A DNA stretch of 14,449 nucleotides from Gammaproteobacteria bacterium. Its GTDB lineage: Bacteria; Pseudomonadota; Gammaproteobacteria; GRL18. The translations under genes were made by a program, and so were the position numbers. The DNA is taken from assembly GCA_023144715.1 (NCBI GenBank), contig JAGLFC010000015.1, positions 1 to 14,449 on the forward strand, given 5' to 3'. Within the stretch, counting starts at the first letter, position 1, and every line of letters begins with the position of its first letter. Below the pieces are notes generated by a model. The model was given only the letters and a program-made list of their open reading frames with translations, did not search any database and was not told the DNA's origin. Positions 1 through 7,110 of the stretch are shown one piece after another.

Positions 1-972
1 GGCATGATTGGTGATCCAACAGGAAAGAATGTTACTCGCCAACCACTTACGGAAGCACAAGTACTTGAAAATGCTAAAACCTATAAAGAACAAGTATTTA
101 AAATTTTAGACGAAGAAAAAACAACCGTGGTGTTTAATTCTCAGTGGATGGGAAACATGAATGCTGCTGATTTAATTCAATTGGCATCCAATCAAACGGT
201 TGCAAGAATGTTAGAACGTGATGATTTTAGTAAGCGTTATTCAACAGGACAACCTATTGCGATTCATGAATTTTTGTATCCTTTAATACAAGGTTATGAT
301 TCCGTGGCTTTAAAAGCAGATGTAGAGCTAGGAGGCACGGATCAAAAATTTAATTTACTCATGGGACGAGAACTACAAAAAAGTCATGGACAAACACCAC
401 AAATTGTATTAACTATGCCTATTCTCGAAGGTTTGGATGGCGTACAAAAAATGTCCAAGTCACTTAATAATTATATTGGTGTCTCCGATAGTCCTGATGA
501 TATGTTTGGTAAGATTATGTCTATTTCAGATGATTTGATGTGGCGTTATTTTGAATTACTCAGCTTTAGACCCATGGCAGAAATAGAGCAATTTAAAACA
601 GATATTGAAGAGGGTTGTAATCCTCGTGATATAAAATTTTTGCTTGCCAAAGAAATTATTGCTCGTTTTCATAATGAAGCAGATGCTGACAAAGCCCAAC
701 AAAATTTTATTGATCGATTCAAAAAAGGTAAAATACCTGATGATATAGATGAATTCGATATGCAATCCACAGAGGGTTGTTTAGGTATTGCCTATATTAT
801 TAAAGATTCTGGTATGACCAGTAGTACGGGCGAAGCAATACGCATGATAAGACAAGGTGCTGTAAAAATAGAGGGTGAAAAAGTAACGGACACTAAATTG
901 ATGGTGAAAGCCAATACCACTAAAGTTTATCAAGTAGGTAAACGTAAATTTGCTAAAGTCACTATTGTATAA
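1..972 (+). CDS. tyrS: Tyrosine--tRNA ligase, C-terminal part (5' end outside window)
   Basis: Attaches tyrosine to tRNA-Tyr in the cytoplasm; class I aminoacyl-tRNA synthetase. The reading frame is open from base 1 (Gly-Met-Ile-Gly-Asp-Pro-Thr-Gly), so the ATG at base 4 is an internal methionine and not the start. The N-terminal Rossmann part with the HIGH-type motif, probably about 75 residues, lies left of the window. Visible here are the class I signature KMSKS at bases 448-462, the tyrosine-pocket region around residues 85-125 of the visible part, and a C-terminal S4-like RNA-binding domain over about the last 65 residues. The wording around GMIGDPTGKN and the total length implied (about 400 residues) fit the second bacterial TyrRS subtype (H. 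influenzae-like) better than the E. coli type. The gene ends with TAA, 11 nt before msrAB, so the two may share a transcript. Confidence 0.96.
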   Translation, partial: GMIGDPTGKNVTRQPLTEAQVLENAKTYKEQVFKILDEEKTTVVFNSQWMGNMNAADLIQLASNQTVARMLERDDFSKRYSTGQPIAIHEFLYPLIQGYDSVALKADVELGGTDQKFNLLMGRELQKSHGQTPQIVLTMPILEGLDGVQKMSKSLNNYIGVSDSPDDMFGKIMSISDDLMWRYFELLSFRPMAEIEQFKTDIEEGCNPRDIKFLLAKEIIARFHNEADADKAQQNFIDRFKKGKIPDDIDEFDMQSTEGCLGIAYIIKDSGMTSSTGEAIRMIRQGAVKIEGEKVTDTKLMVKANTTKVYQVGKRKFAKVTIV

Positions 973-983
973 AAGGATAAGCA

Positions 984-2114
984 ATGCTTAGGAATCTTAT
1001 GAAACCGTTTAAAAAAATATCGTTTTTTATTGTGGCAATAATAGCTTTTTTAGTCGCCACTTTTTTAACAATGAGCGTCACAGTATCAGCCAATACTAGC
1101 CAAAGCTATAAAAAAGCTTATTTTGCAGGGGGGTGTTTTTGGTGTGTTGAATCTCATTATGAAAAAGTATCCGGTGTTATTGAAGTCATATCAGGCTATA
1201 GTGGCGGTCGTATTAAAAATCCTACCTATAAACAGGTGGCTTCAGGAAAGACACATTATATAGAAAGTGTTGAAGTGATCTATGATCCCACAAAAATCAG
1301 TTATAATGATTTACTGGTAGAACTTTGGCATCTGATTGATCCGACTGATATTGATGGTTCATTTGTTGATCGGGGCAAACAATATCGTTCTGCGATTTTT
1401 TACACCGATGAGACAGAAAAACATTTGGCAGAAACATCTATTGCTGAACTCAATCAGTCAGGTCGATATAATAAGCCCATTGCAACTGAGCTGATCCCCT
1501 TTAATACTTTTTATAAAGCGGAAGAATATCATCAAAACTACTCTAAAAAGAATCCTATACGTTATAAATATTATCGTTATCGCTCAGGTCGTGATCAATA
1601 TTTAGAAAAATTTTGGGGTGATGATTTACATAAAAGAAGCACGAAGACAACAAATAATAGCACAGAGAATAAAAGAGAGTATATGAAACCAAGTGATGAG
1701 GAACTGAAACAAACATTGACTGATCTGCAATATGAGGTGACTCAAAAAGAGGGGACAGAACGTCCTTTTAAAAATACTTATTGGGATAATAAACAAGCAG
1801 GCATTTATGTCGATATTGTATCAGGAGAGCCTTTATTTAGTTCATTAGATAAATATGATTCAAAAACAGGTTGGCCAAGTTTTAGTCAGCCCATTGAAAA
1901 AAAATCACTCACTGAAAAAGTGGATAAACATCTTTTTTATAGCCGTACTGAAGTGCGTAGTAAGCAGGCAGATTCGCATTTAGGACATCTGTTTACCGAT
2001 GGTCCACAACCATCAGGCTTGAGATATTGCATTAATTCAGCCTCACTCAAGTTTATTCCTCAGAATGAACTTACTGAACAAGGCTATGAACAATATACAA
2101 CATTATTTGAATAA
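984..2114 (+). CDS. msrAB: Exported bifunctional methionine sulfoxide reductase MsrA-MsrB fusion
   Basis: Repairs oxidised methionine: the MsrA domain reduces the S-sulfoxide and the MsrB domain the R-sulfoxide. Residues 7-36 form a lysine-rich start plus one hydrophobic segment ending Val-Ser-Ala, so the protein is exported or anchored and should act in the periplasm. The MsrA domain (about 43-200) has GCFWC with Cys51 and Cys54. The MsrB domain (about 235-370) has HLGHLF and the catalytic RYCINS (Cys349). The protein has only these three cysteines. Both CxxC zinc pairs of MsrB are missing (Asp277/Ser280 and Ser326/Ala329 sit there), which makes it the zinc-free type, and no second MsrB cysteine is available. 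No thioredoxin-like domain is fused, unlike neisserial PilB. The start at 984 has AAGGA 7 nt upstream; the ATG at 999, preceded by AGGA, would give a more classical signal peptide and is a real alternative. Confidence 0.93.
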   Translation: MLRNLMKPFKKISFFIVAIIAFLVATFLTMSVTVSANTSQSYKKAYFAGGCFWCVESHYEKVSGVIEVISGYSGGRIKNPTYKQVASGKTHYIESVEVIYDPTKISYNDLLVELWHLIDPTDIDGSFVDRGKQYRSAIFYTDETEKHLAETSIAELNQSGRYNKPIATELIPFNTFYKAEEYHQNYSKKNPIRYKYYRYRSGRDQYLEKFWGDDLHKRSTKTTNNSTENKREYMKPSDEELKQTLTDLQYEVTQKEGTERPFKNTYWDNKQAGIYVDIVSGEPLFSSLDKYDSKTGWPSFSQPIEKKSLTEKVDKHLFYSRTEVRSKQADSHLGHLFTDGPQPSGLRYCINSASLKFIPQNELTEQGYEQYTTLFE

Positions 2115-2249
2115 TTATTTCTTTTCTTGTTCTGATGTTTGATTAGACTTGGGTTCTGAAACAGGTTCTTTTTTTGGTTCGTTATCTGTTTCTGATTTAT
2201 TTTTTGTTTGTTCTGTATCTTGACCACCACATACGCCACAACAACTCAT
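2115..2249 (-). CDS. Small protein with N-terminal Cys-Cys-Gly-x-Cys-Gly-Gly motif (44 aa)
   Basis: A 44-codon reading frame with ATG at 2249-2247 and TAA at 2117-2115. It starts Met-Ser-Cys-Cys-Gly-Val-Cys-Gly-Gly-Gln and continues as a highly charged tail rich in Lys, Glu, Gln, Ser, Thr, Asn and Pro with almost no hydrophobic residues, so the tail is probably disordered. Support for a real gene: a good ribosome-binding site (GAGGA, about 6 nt from the ATG), an extended -10 promoter just upstream, the cysteine cluster at the very N-terminus, and exact packing, with its stop codon directly next to that of the convergent msrAB. The three closely spaced cysteines could bind a metal or an Fe-S cluster, or act as a redox thiol. 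Short gammaproteobacterial proteins with CCGSC-like motifs are known, but I cannot confirm membership. Function unknown. Confidence 0.7.
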   Translation of the reverse strand: MSCCGVCGGQDTEQTKNKSETDNEPKKEPVSEPKSNQTSEQEKK

Positions 2250-2278
2250 AATCTATTCCTCATGATATTTTAAATTGA

Positions 2279-2302
2279 ATAAGTATTCTAGCATATACTT
2301 AT
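2279..2302. repeat. Perfect inverted repeat, 8-bp arms, 8-nt spacer; candidate operator
   Basis: ATAAGTAT at 2279-2286 and its exact reverse complement ATACTTAT at 2295-2302 flank TCTAGCAT. The repeat lies over the predicted -10 of the minus-strand small gene, where a repressor or activator could act. The core half-site AAGTAT recurs as an inverted pair at 2347-2359 in the promoter of the divergent gene. The region is very AT-rich, so chance cannot be excluded. Confidence 0.4.
2285..2293 (-). promoter_or_regulatory. Extended -10 promoter for the small cysteine-motif gene
   Basis: On the minus strand the sequence reads TGCTAGAAT, a TGn extension plus a five-of-six match to TATAAT. The predicted transcript would start near 2278 and leave a leader of about 30 nt that includes the GAGGA ribosome-binding site. 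The -35 region (around 2308-2313, ATTATA) is poor, which is common for extended -10 promoters. Confidence 0.4.
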
Positions 2303-2341
2303 GTAATTATAATATATAAAAATTTTAATTAATTGATTTTT

Positions 2342-2371
2342 TTGATATACTTTAAGTATGCTGAGTAATAT
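2342..2371 (+). promoter_or_regulatory. Sigma70-type promoter for the CAP-domain gene
   Basis: TTGATA (2342-2347) and TAATAT (2366-2371) are separated by 18 nt, which predicts a start near 2378 and a leader of about 15 nt carrying the AGGA (2384-2387) before the ATG at 2393. An inverted repeat, ATACTT-T-AAGTAT, starts on the last base of the -35 box and fills most of the spacer. This is a match by eye in AT-rich DNA. Confidence 0.4.
2347..2359. repeat. Perfect inverted repeat ATACTT-T-AAGTAT; candidate operator
   Basis: Six-base arms with a 1-nt centre, between the -35 and -10 of the CAP-gene promoter. It uses the same half-site as the inverted repeat at 2279-2302, but in the opposite arrangement and with a much shorter spacer. 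The pair suggests, without proving, a shared regulator of the two divergent genes. Confidence 0.35.
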
Positions 2372-2392
2372 AAATTATATGGTAGGAAATAA

Positions 2393-3700
2393 ATGCTAAA
2401 AACTCATTCTAAACTATTTATGTTAACTTTATTTTTTGTATTATCGTTTCATAATGAAGAAATTTATGCAGAATCAGACATAAATAATGGGCTAAATTAT
2501 CTTAATCAATTAAGAAGTTCAGCTAATATGACTATTTTTTCACCTAATAGCCTACTGGATGATTCAGCCTTTAATCACTCCAATTATTTGGCAATAAACA
2601 ATACATCAGGCCATTTTGAAGAACAAAGTAAGTCTGGTTTTACTGGAATATATGGGTCTGATCGTGCACGTTATACTCATTATAAAGCGACCGTTACAGA
2701 AAATGTATTTACAGGTAATGTGGATAGCAATACTTCTATTGATCAATTGTTTTCAGCAATATACCATCGTTTTGGCTTTTTAAGTTTTGATAAAAATGAA
2801 ATAGGCATTGGTATTTCATCATCTGACTCTTATATTTATACCAATTCTTATGTCTATAATATGGGCAATGCAGACATTGCTTTATTATGTGATGGAGAGA
2901 GTGCAACATCAGGTTATTACTCTGTTTGTTCAGAATTTTATTTTTATATTGAAGCCAATGAGTATGAATCAGCTCGTGATCTGAGTAGAGAAGCCAATCC
3001 AGAATTAGTGGTCTGGCCTTATGAAGGACAGCTTGATAGCATTCCTGTATTTTATGAAGAATCACCCGATCCACTACCTGATTGTAGTGTCAGTGGTTAT
3101 CCAATGAGTGTTCAATTTAATGAGTCTCATGTATCCAATATTGAGATGATCTCATTTAAATTATATGATTCTAAAGATATTGAAATGACCAATACAGAAA
3201 TTTTAACTAAAAAAACAGATCCCAATGGCGTATTTTCTGCTTATGAATTTGCGTTATTTCCACTTGATAGATTAGCATGGAACAGCCATTATCTTGCAGA
3301 ATTTCTTTATAAAGAAAATAATATTGAAAAGGTAAAAACATGGGCATTTAAAACAAAAGCTCCTATTTACCCCTATTATCAAGTGGCGAGTAATAATCAA
3401 ACTTTTTCGGTTGTCTCTGGTAAACCTTATGTGATTTATGCACCACCTAGAGATTGTAATGATACTTTTAATACGTTTGACTATATATTTACCACTCATT
3501 TAACTGTTAATTTTATTGAATACAATGATTATAATTCAATCAGTGTTCAAATCTCAGGAGAGATTGGAAATATTTTAACCATTGATCTTGATAATGGCAT
3601 CAGCTTTAATTTGCAAATCTCAAGTACGGATTCTGCCTTAGATAATGCCCCTGTTAAGTCAGGAGTAACAGCGGTTATCAATTCGTATTTGCTCTTATAA
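2393..3700 (+). CDS. Secreted CAP (SCP/PR1-like) domain protein with C-terminal beta domains
   Basis: CAP-superfamily extracellular protein; biochemical role unknown, as for most bacterial members. Residues 1-26 form a signal peptide (hydrophobic run 8-19, likely cut after Ile-Tyr-Ala26). The CAP domain spans about 30-155: Asn-x-x-Arg near 38-41, His62 in FNHSNYL, GH at 73-74, FTG then DRA at 83-92, Glu103-Asn104, and IYHR with His125 followed by the IGIG strand. His62, Glu103 and His125 sit where CAP proteins have their conserved His/Glu cluster. A linker with WP and ESPDPLP leads at Gly235 to a GYP-started, probably Ig-like segment ending near Trp317, then about 115 further residues that I do not recognise. 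Cys166, Cys179, Cys231 and Cys355 could make periplasmic disulfides. The ATG has AGGA 5 nt upstream. It is not obviously part of the nuo operon, which has its own leader 136 nt on. Confidence 0.85.
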   Translation: MLKTHSKLFMLTLFFVLSFHNEEIYAESDINNGLNYLNQLRSSANMTIFSPNSLLDDSAFNHSNYLAINNTSGHFEEQSKSGFTGIYGSDRARYTHYKATVTENVFTGNVDSNTSIDQLFSAIYHRFGFLSFDKNEIGIGISSSDSYIYTNSYVYNMGNADIALLCDGESATSGYYSVCSEFYFYIEANEYESARDLSREANPELVVWPYEGQLDSIPVFYEESPDPLPDCSVSGYPMSVQFNESHVSNIEMISFKLYDSKDIEMTNTEILTKKTDPNGVFSAYEFALFPLDRLAWNSHYLAEFLYKENNIEKVKTWAFKTKAPIYPYYQVASNNQTFSVVSGKPYVIYAPPRDCNDTFNTFDYIFTTHLTVNFIEYNDYNSISVQISGEIGNILTIDLDNGISFNLQISSTDSALDNAPVKSGVTAVINSYLLL

Positions 3701-3836
3701 AGAAAGAATAATAAACTAAAATAAAAAATTACAAAAAGTCACCCTAAAAGGCTTTTCATACGTTTAAATTTAGTTTAAAGTAAGGCTTATTTTCTACACA
3801 GATATTATTTGTAACGCTCATAATTAAGGATTTGGT
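3701..3836. other. Intergenic region upstream of nuoA (presumed nuo promoter region)
   Basis: 136 nt of very AT-rich DNA. It contains a weak bulged hairpin at 3734-3756 (AAAAG/CTTTT around CCT-AAA-AGG) with no following T run, two copies of GTTTAAA (3762-3768 and 3773-3779), and a possible -10 TATTAT at 3803-3808 without a convincing -35. The nuoA ribosome-binding site AAGGA is at 3826-3830. The nuo promoter should lie here, but I cannot place it. There is no tRNA gene. Confidence 0.4.
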
Positions 3837-4193
3837 ATGCTTGAAAACTATCTTCCCGTACTTATTTTTATGGGAGTCGGTCTTTTGGTTGGAATTGGAA
3901 TGACAGCAATGGGGCTGATCCTTTCTCCACATAGACCTGATCGTGAAAAAAATTCACCTTATGAATGTGGTTTTGAAGCATTCGAGGATTCCCGTCTAAA
4001 GTTTGATGTTCGTTATTACTTAGTGGCTATTCTGTTTATTATTTTCGATTTGGAAATTGCCTTTCTTTTCCCTTGGGCGGTCGTTTTAGATAGTATTGGA
4101 ACCTTTGGTTTAATTGCAATGGCAATATTTTTAGGCTTGTTAGTCGTTGGCTTTATTTATGAGTGGAAAAAAGGTGCGTTAGAATGGGAATAG
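3837..4193 (+). CDS. nuoA: NADH-quinone oxidoreductase subunit A
   Basis: Small membrane subunit of complex I at the junction of the membrane arm and the quinone site. The 118 residues show three hydrophobic membrane segments (about 8-28, 62-84 and 88-108) and the family's conserved loop with the SPYECGFE motif, followed by RLKFDVRYYL and an acidic FDLEIAF segment in the second helix. Length is normal for the family. The ATG is preceded by AAGGA at 6 nt. First gene of the nuo operon; its end overlaps nuoB by 10 nt, which suggests translational coupling. Confidence 0.97.
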   Translation: MLENYLPVLIFMGVGLLVGIGMTAMGLILSPHRPDREKNSPYECGFEAFEDSRLKFDVRYYLVAILFIIFDLEIAFLFPWAVVLDSIGTFGLIAMAIFLGLLVVGFIYEWKKGALEWE

Positions 4194-4663
4194 AAGGATT
4201 ATTAGATGAAGGCATTATTACGACCAATGCTGATAAACTAATTAACTGGGCAAGAACAGGTTCTATGTGGCCAATGACCTTTGGCTTGGCATGTTGTGCA
4301 GTAGAAATGATGCAAGCAGGTGCTTCACGTTATGATCTGGATCGTTTTGGTATTGTTTTTAGACCCAGTCCTAGACAGTCTGATGTGATGATTGTTGCGG
4401 GTACTTTGGTAAACAAAATGGCACCTGCTTTGCGTAAAGTCTATGATCAAATGGCAGAGCCTCGTTGGGTGATTTCAATGGGATCGTGTGCCAATGGTGG
4501 TGGTTATTACCATTATTCATATTCAGTCGTTCGTGGTTGTGATCGAGTCGTACCTGTTGATATTTATGTACCGGGTTGCCCACCCACCGCAGAAGCGTTA
4601 TTATATGGTATTATTCAACTACAAAATAAAATTAAACGCACCAATACGATTGCACGTACCTAA
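4184..4663 (+). CDS. nuoB: NADH-quinone oxidoreductase subunit B (cluster N2)
   Basis: Connecting-arm subunit that holds the last Fe-S cluster, N2, which passes electrons to quinone. The 4Fe-4S ligands are visible: adjacent Cys37-Cys38 in LACCAVE, Cys102 in GSCANGGG and Cys132 in VPGCPP. I chose the ATG at 4184, giving 159 residues beginning MGIEG as in related proteins, with AAGGTG upstream. The longer frame from the GTG at 4163 would add seven residues not typical of the family. The gene overlaps the end of nuoA by 10 nt; nuoC starts 34 nt after it. Confidence 0.97.
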   Translation: MGIEGLLDEGIITTNADKLINWARTGSMWPMTFGLACCAVEMMQAGASRYDLDRFGIVFRPSPRQSDVMIVAGTLVNKMAPALRKVYDQMAEPRWVISMGSCANGGGYYHYSYSVVRGCDRVVPVDIYVPGCPPTAEALLYGIIQLQNKIKRTNTIART

Positions 4664-4697
4664 ATAAAGTAAAGAGCATATAAAGAGAACACGCTAA

Positions 4698-5342
4698 ATG
4701 TCACAATATTACTCTGGATTATCGGACAAAGTGAATACCGCTTTAGCAAGCATTGAAACCGTACAATCGGTCGTTGCTCATGGTGAATTGACTATAGAGG
4801 TCAGTAAAGAAAATCTTGTTCAAATTTGTCAGACATTACGAGATCATAAAGAACTAGCATTTGATACACTCGTTGATGCCTGTGGTGTAGACTATAGTAC
4901 CTATGAAGGCTCTAAAATACATCATGCTCGCTATGCCTCAGTGTATCATCTTTTATCCGTTGCTAATAACCATAGAATACGCGTAAGAACTTGGTTGGAC
5001 GATGATTTTCCAATGGTCGATTCAGTCGTTTCTATATGGAATGGAGCGAATTGGTTTGAACGAGAAGCCTTTGATATGTTTGGCATCCTTTACTCAGGAC
5101 ACCCTGATTTACGTCGCTTACTCACTGATTATGGTTTTATTGGTCATCCATTACGCAAAGATTTCCCTATGGTGGGTCAAGTTGAAATGCGATATGATGC
5201 CAACAAACAACGTGTTATTTATGAGCCTGTAACGATAGAAGAACGAATTAATATACCAAGAATTGTCAGAGATGATAATCGTTATGCAGAGCGTCTTGTT
5301 ACAGCAAAAACTGAGGAAGATAGCCAGGGAGACCGTGCTTAA
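4698..5342 (+). CDS. nuoC: NADH-quinone oxidoreductase subunit C (30 kDa type)
   Basis: Hydrophilic connecting-arm subunit that packs against NuoD and has no cofactor of its own. The 214 residues contain the family signature in the middle: an acidic ERE-(A)FDMFGI stretch, then GHPDLRRLL and GHPLRKDFP (about residues 122-158). The C-terminal tail after about 175 is charged and variable. It is a separate gene here, not fused to nuoD as in E. coli. Its TAA is followed immediately by the nuoD ATG. The upstream ribosome-binding site is modest (AAAGAGAA about 9 nt from the ATG). Confidence 0.97.
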   Translation: MSQYYSGLSDKVNTALASIETVQSVVAHGELTIEVSKENLVQICQTLRDHKELAFDTLVDACGVDYSTYEGSKIHHARYASVYHLLSVANNHRIRVRTWLDDDFPMVDSVVSIWNGANWFEREAFDMFGILYSGHPDLRRLLTDYGFIGHPLRKDFPMVGQVEMRYDANKQRVIYEPVTIEERINIPRIVRDDNRYAERLVTAKTEEDSQGDRA

Positions 5343-6596
5343 ATGTCAGAAATCCAGAATTATACACTTAACTTTGGTCCACAGCATCCAGCAGCTCATG
5401 GTGTGTTACGCTTGGTCTTAGAGTTAGATGGTGAAGTCATTCAAAGAGCCGATCCTCATGTGGGTTTATTGCACCGAGGCACAGAAAAATTGGCTGAAAG
5501 TCGAATTTATAATCAAAGCATTGGTTATATGGATCGCCTTGATTATGTCTCCATGATGTGTAATGAACATGCGTATTGCATGACCATCGAAAAATTATTA
5601 GCAATTGAAGTACCCGAACGCGCCCAATATATTCGTGTCATGTTCGATGAAATTACTCGTATTTTAAATCACTTAATGTGGCTAGGAACTCATGCACTGG
5701 ATGTCGGTGCAATGACCATGTTTCTTTACTGTTTCCGAGAACGTGAAGATTTAATGGATGCCTATGAAGCTGTTTCTGGTGCGCGTATGCATGCTAGTTA
5801 CTATCGCCCTGGGGGTGTTTATCGTGATTTACCCGATAGTATGCCTCAGTATGAAGCATCACAGTGGCATACACAAGAAGAAGTGGATGAGCAAAATAAA
5901 AATCGTCAGGGTTCTTTATTAGACTTCTTAAAAGATTTTACGGAACGTTTTAATGGCTATGTTGATGAATATGAAACGCTATTAACCGATAATCGTATCT
6001 GGAAACAAAGAACGGTTGATATTGGTTGTGTCACTGCTGATGAAGCCAAAGATTTAAGTTTTACAGGGCCTATGATCCGTGCCTCAGGTGTGGCGTGGGA
6101 TCTGAGAAAAATGGAACCTTATGAGGTTTATGATCAATTAGAATTTGATATACCTGTCGGTACGAATGGTGATAGTTATGATCGCTATGTGGTACGCATT
6201 GAAGAAATGCGTCAGTCAAACCACATTATTAGTCAGTGCATTGATTGGTTGCAAAAAAATCCTGGTGCAGTGATGCATGACGATCATAAAATTACCATGC
6301 CTCATCGTGTTGATATGAAACAAGATATGGAAGGTTTGATTCACCACTTCAAACATTTTACAGAAGGTTATGGTGTACCAGAAGGTGAAGCTTATTGTGC
6401 AGTTGAGCATCCAAAAGGTGAATTTGGGACGTATATTGTTTCTGATGGTGCCAATAAACCCTATCGCTTAAAAATCAGAGCACCGGGTTTTGCCCATCTT
6501 GCCGCCATTAATTTTTTAACAGAAGGTCACATGCTTGCCGATGTCGTCACCGTAATTGGTACACTTGATATTGTATTCGGGGAGATCGACAGATAA
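5343..6596 (+). CDS. nuoD: NADH-quinone oxidoreductase subunit D (49 kDa type)
   Basis: Connecting-arm subunit that forms the quinone pocket with NuoB and is related to the large subunit of NiFe hydrogenases. The 417 residues start with the GPQHPAAHG motif. His19 and Tyr68 (in DRLDY) fall 49 residues apart, the spacing of the two quinone-head ligands His38 and Tyr87 in Thermus Nqo4. The C-terminus carries the usual KIRAPGF and a final DIVFGEIDR. As expected for a complex I NuoD, the metal-binding cysteines of the hydrogenases are absent. It starts directly after the nuoC stop and its TAA overlaps the nuoE ATG by one base. Confidence 0.97.
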   Translation: MSEIQNYTLNFGPQHPAAHGVLRLVLELDGEVIQRADPHVGLLHRGTEKLAESRIYNQSIGYMDRLDYVSMMCNEHAYCMTIEKLLAIEVPERAQYIRVMFDEITRILNHLMWLGTHALDVGAMTMFLYCFREREDLMDAYEAVSGARMHASYYRPGGVYRDLPDSMPQYEASQWHTQEEVDEQNKNRQGSLLDFLKDFTERFNGYVDEYETLLTDNRIWKQRTVDIGCVTADEAKDLSFTGPMIRASGVAWDLRKMEPYEVYDQLEFDIPVGTNGDSYDRYVVRIEEMRQSNHIISQCIDWLQKNPGAVMHDDHKITMPHRVDMKQDMEGLIHHFKHFTEGYGVPEGEAYCAVEHPKGEFGTYIVSDGANKPYRLKIRAPGFAHLAAINFLTEGHMLADVVTVIGTLDIVFGEIDR

Positions 6597-7090
6597 TGTC
6601 TCAGCTAGAAAATGAACTCATTAACGCAGCATCAAGAGAAGATATTGATCAATGGGTGGCAAAATACCCAGCAGAACAAAAAAAATCTGCTGTGATGTCA
6701 GCCTTACGCATTGTTCAAGATCAACATGGTGGATGGCTTACGACTGAATTAATGGATGCAGTGGCTGATTATTTGGATATGGATAAAATTCATGTCTATG
6801 AAGTGGCTACCTTCTATTCTATGTATGAACATAAGCCTGTTGGTAAACATAAAATTTGTGTGTGTACTAATATATCTTGTATGGTCTGTGGTTCTGGTGA
6901 CATTGTTTCTCACTTAGAAGATAAATTATCCATAAAAATGGGTGAGACCACAGAAGATAAACAATTTACCTTGAAAGAAGTAGAGTGTCTCGGTGCTTGT
7001 TCTGGTGCTCCAATGATGCAAATTGGAGAACACTACTATGAAAACCTTGATGCAGAAAAAATTGATTCGATTTTAGACGATCTGAACTAA
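6596..7090 (+). CDS. nuoE: NADH-quinone oxidoreductase subunit E (24 kDa type, cluster N1a)
   Basis: Thioredoxin-fold subunit of the NADH-oxidising arm that carries the 2Fe-2S cluster N1a next to the FMN of NuoF. The 164 residues have a helical N-terminal part (1-80) and a ferredoxin-like C-terminal part with ligands Cys90 and Cys95 (C-x4-C) and Cys131 and Cys135 (C-x3-C, ECLGACSGAP). Cys88 and Cys98 are additional cysteines beside the first pair. The start overlaps the nuoD stop as TAATG, typical of coupled translation. Confidence 0.97.
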   Translation: MSQLENELINAASREDIDQWVAKYPAEQKKSAVMSALRIVQDQHGGWLTTELMDAVADYLDMDKIHVYEVATFYSMYEHKPVGKHKICVCTNISCMVCGSGDIVSHLEDKLSIKMGETTEDKQFTLKEVECLGACSGAPMMQIGEHYYENLDAEKIDSILDDLN

Positions 7091-7110
7091 AACGCTGGGC
7101 GGAATAACGA

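Noticed and set aside
2102..2115. ATTATT-TG-AATAAT palindrome at the msrAB stop as a bidirectional terminator
   Set aside because: It has only A-T pairs and no supporting T run in either direction; too weak to call.
2736..3074. Minus-strand reading frame of 112 codons inside the CAP gene
   Set aside because: It lies wholly within a well-supported signal-peptide-bearing gene on the plus strand, shows no domain and has an unusual composition; it is a shadow frame.
3734..3756. Possible terminator hairpin after the CAP gene (AAAAG...CTTTT)
   Set aside because: The stem is short and bulged and there is no T run after it; mentioned only within the intergenic entry.
4163..4183. Upstream GTG start for nuoB
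   Set aside because: It would add seven residues not typical of NuoB and ignores the MGIEG start with its ribosome-binding site at 4171-4176.
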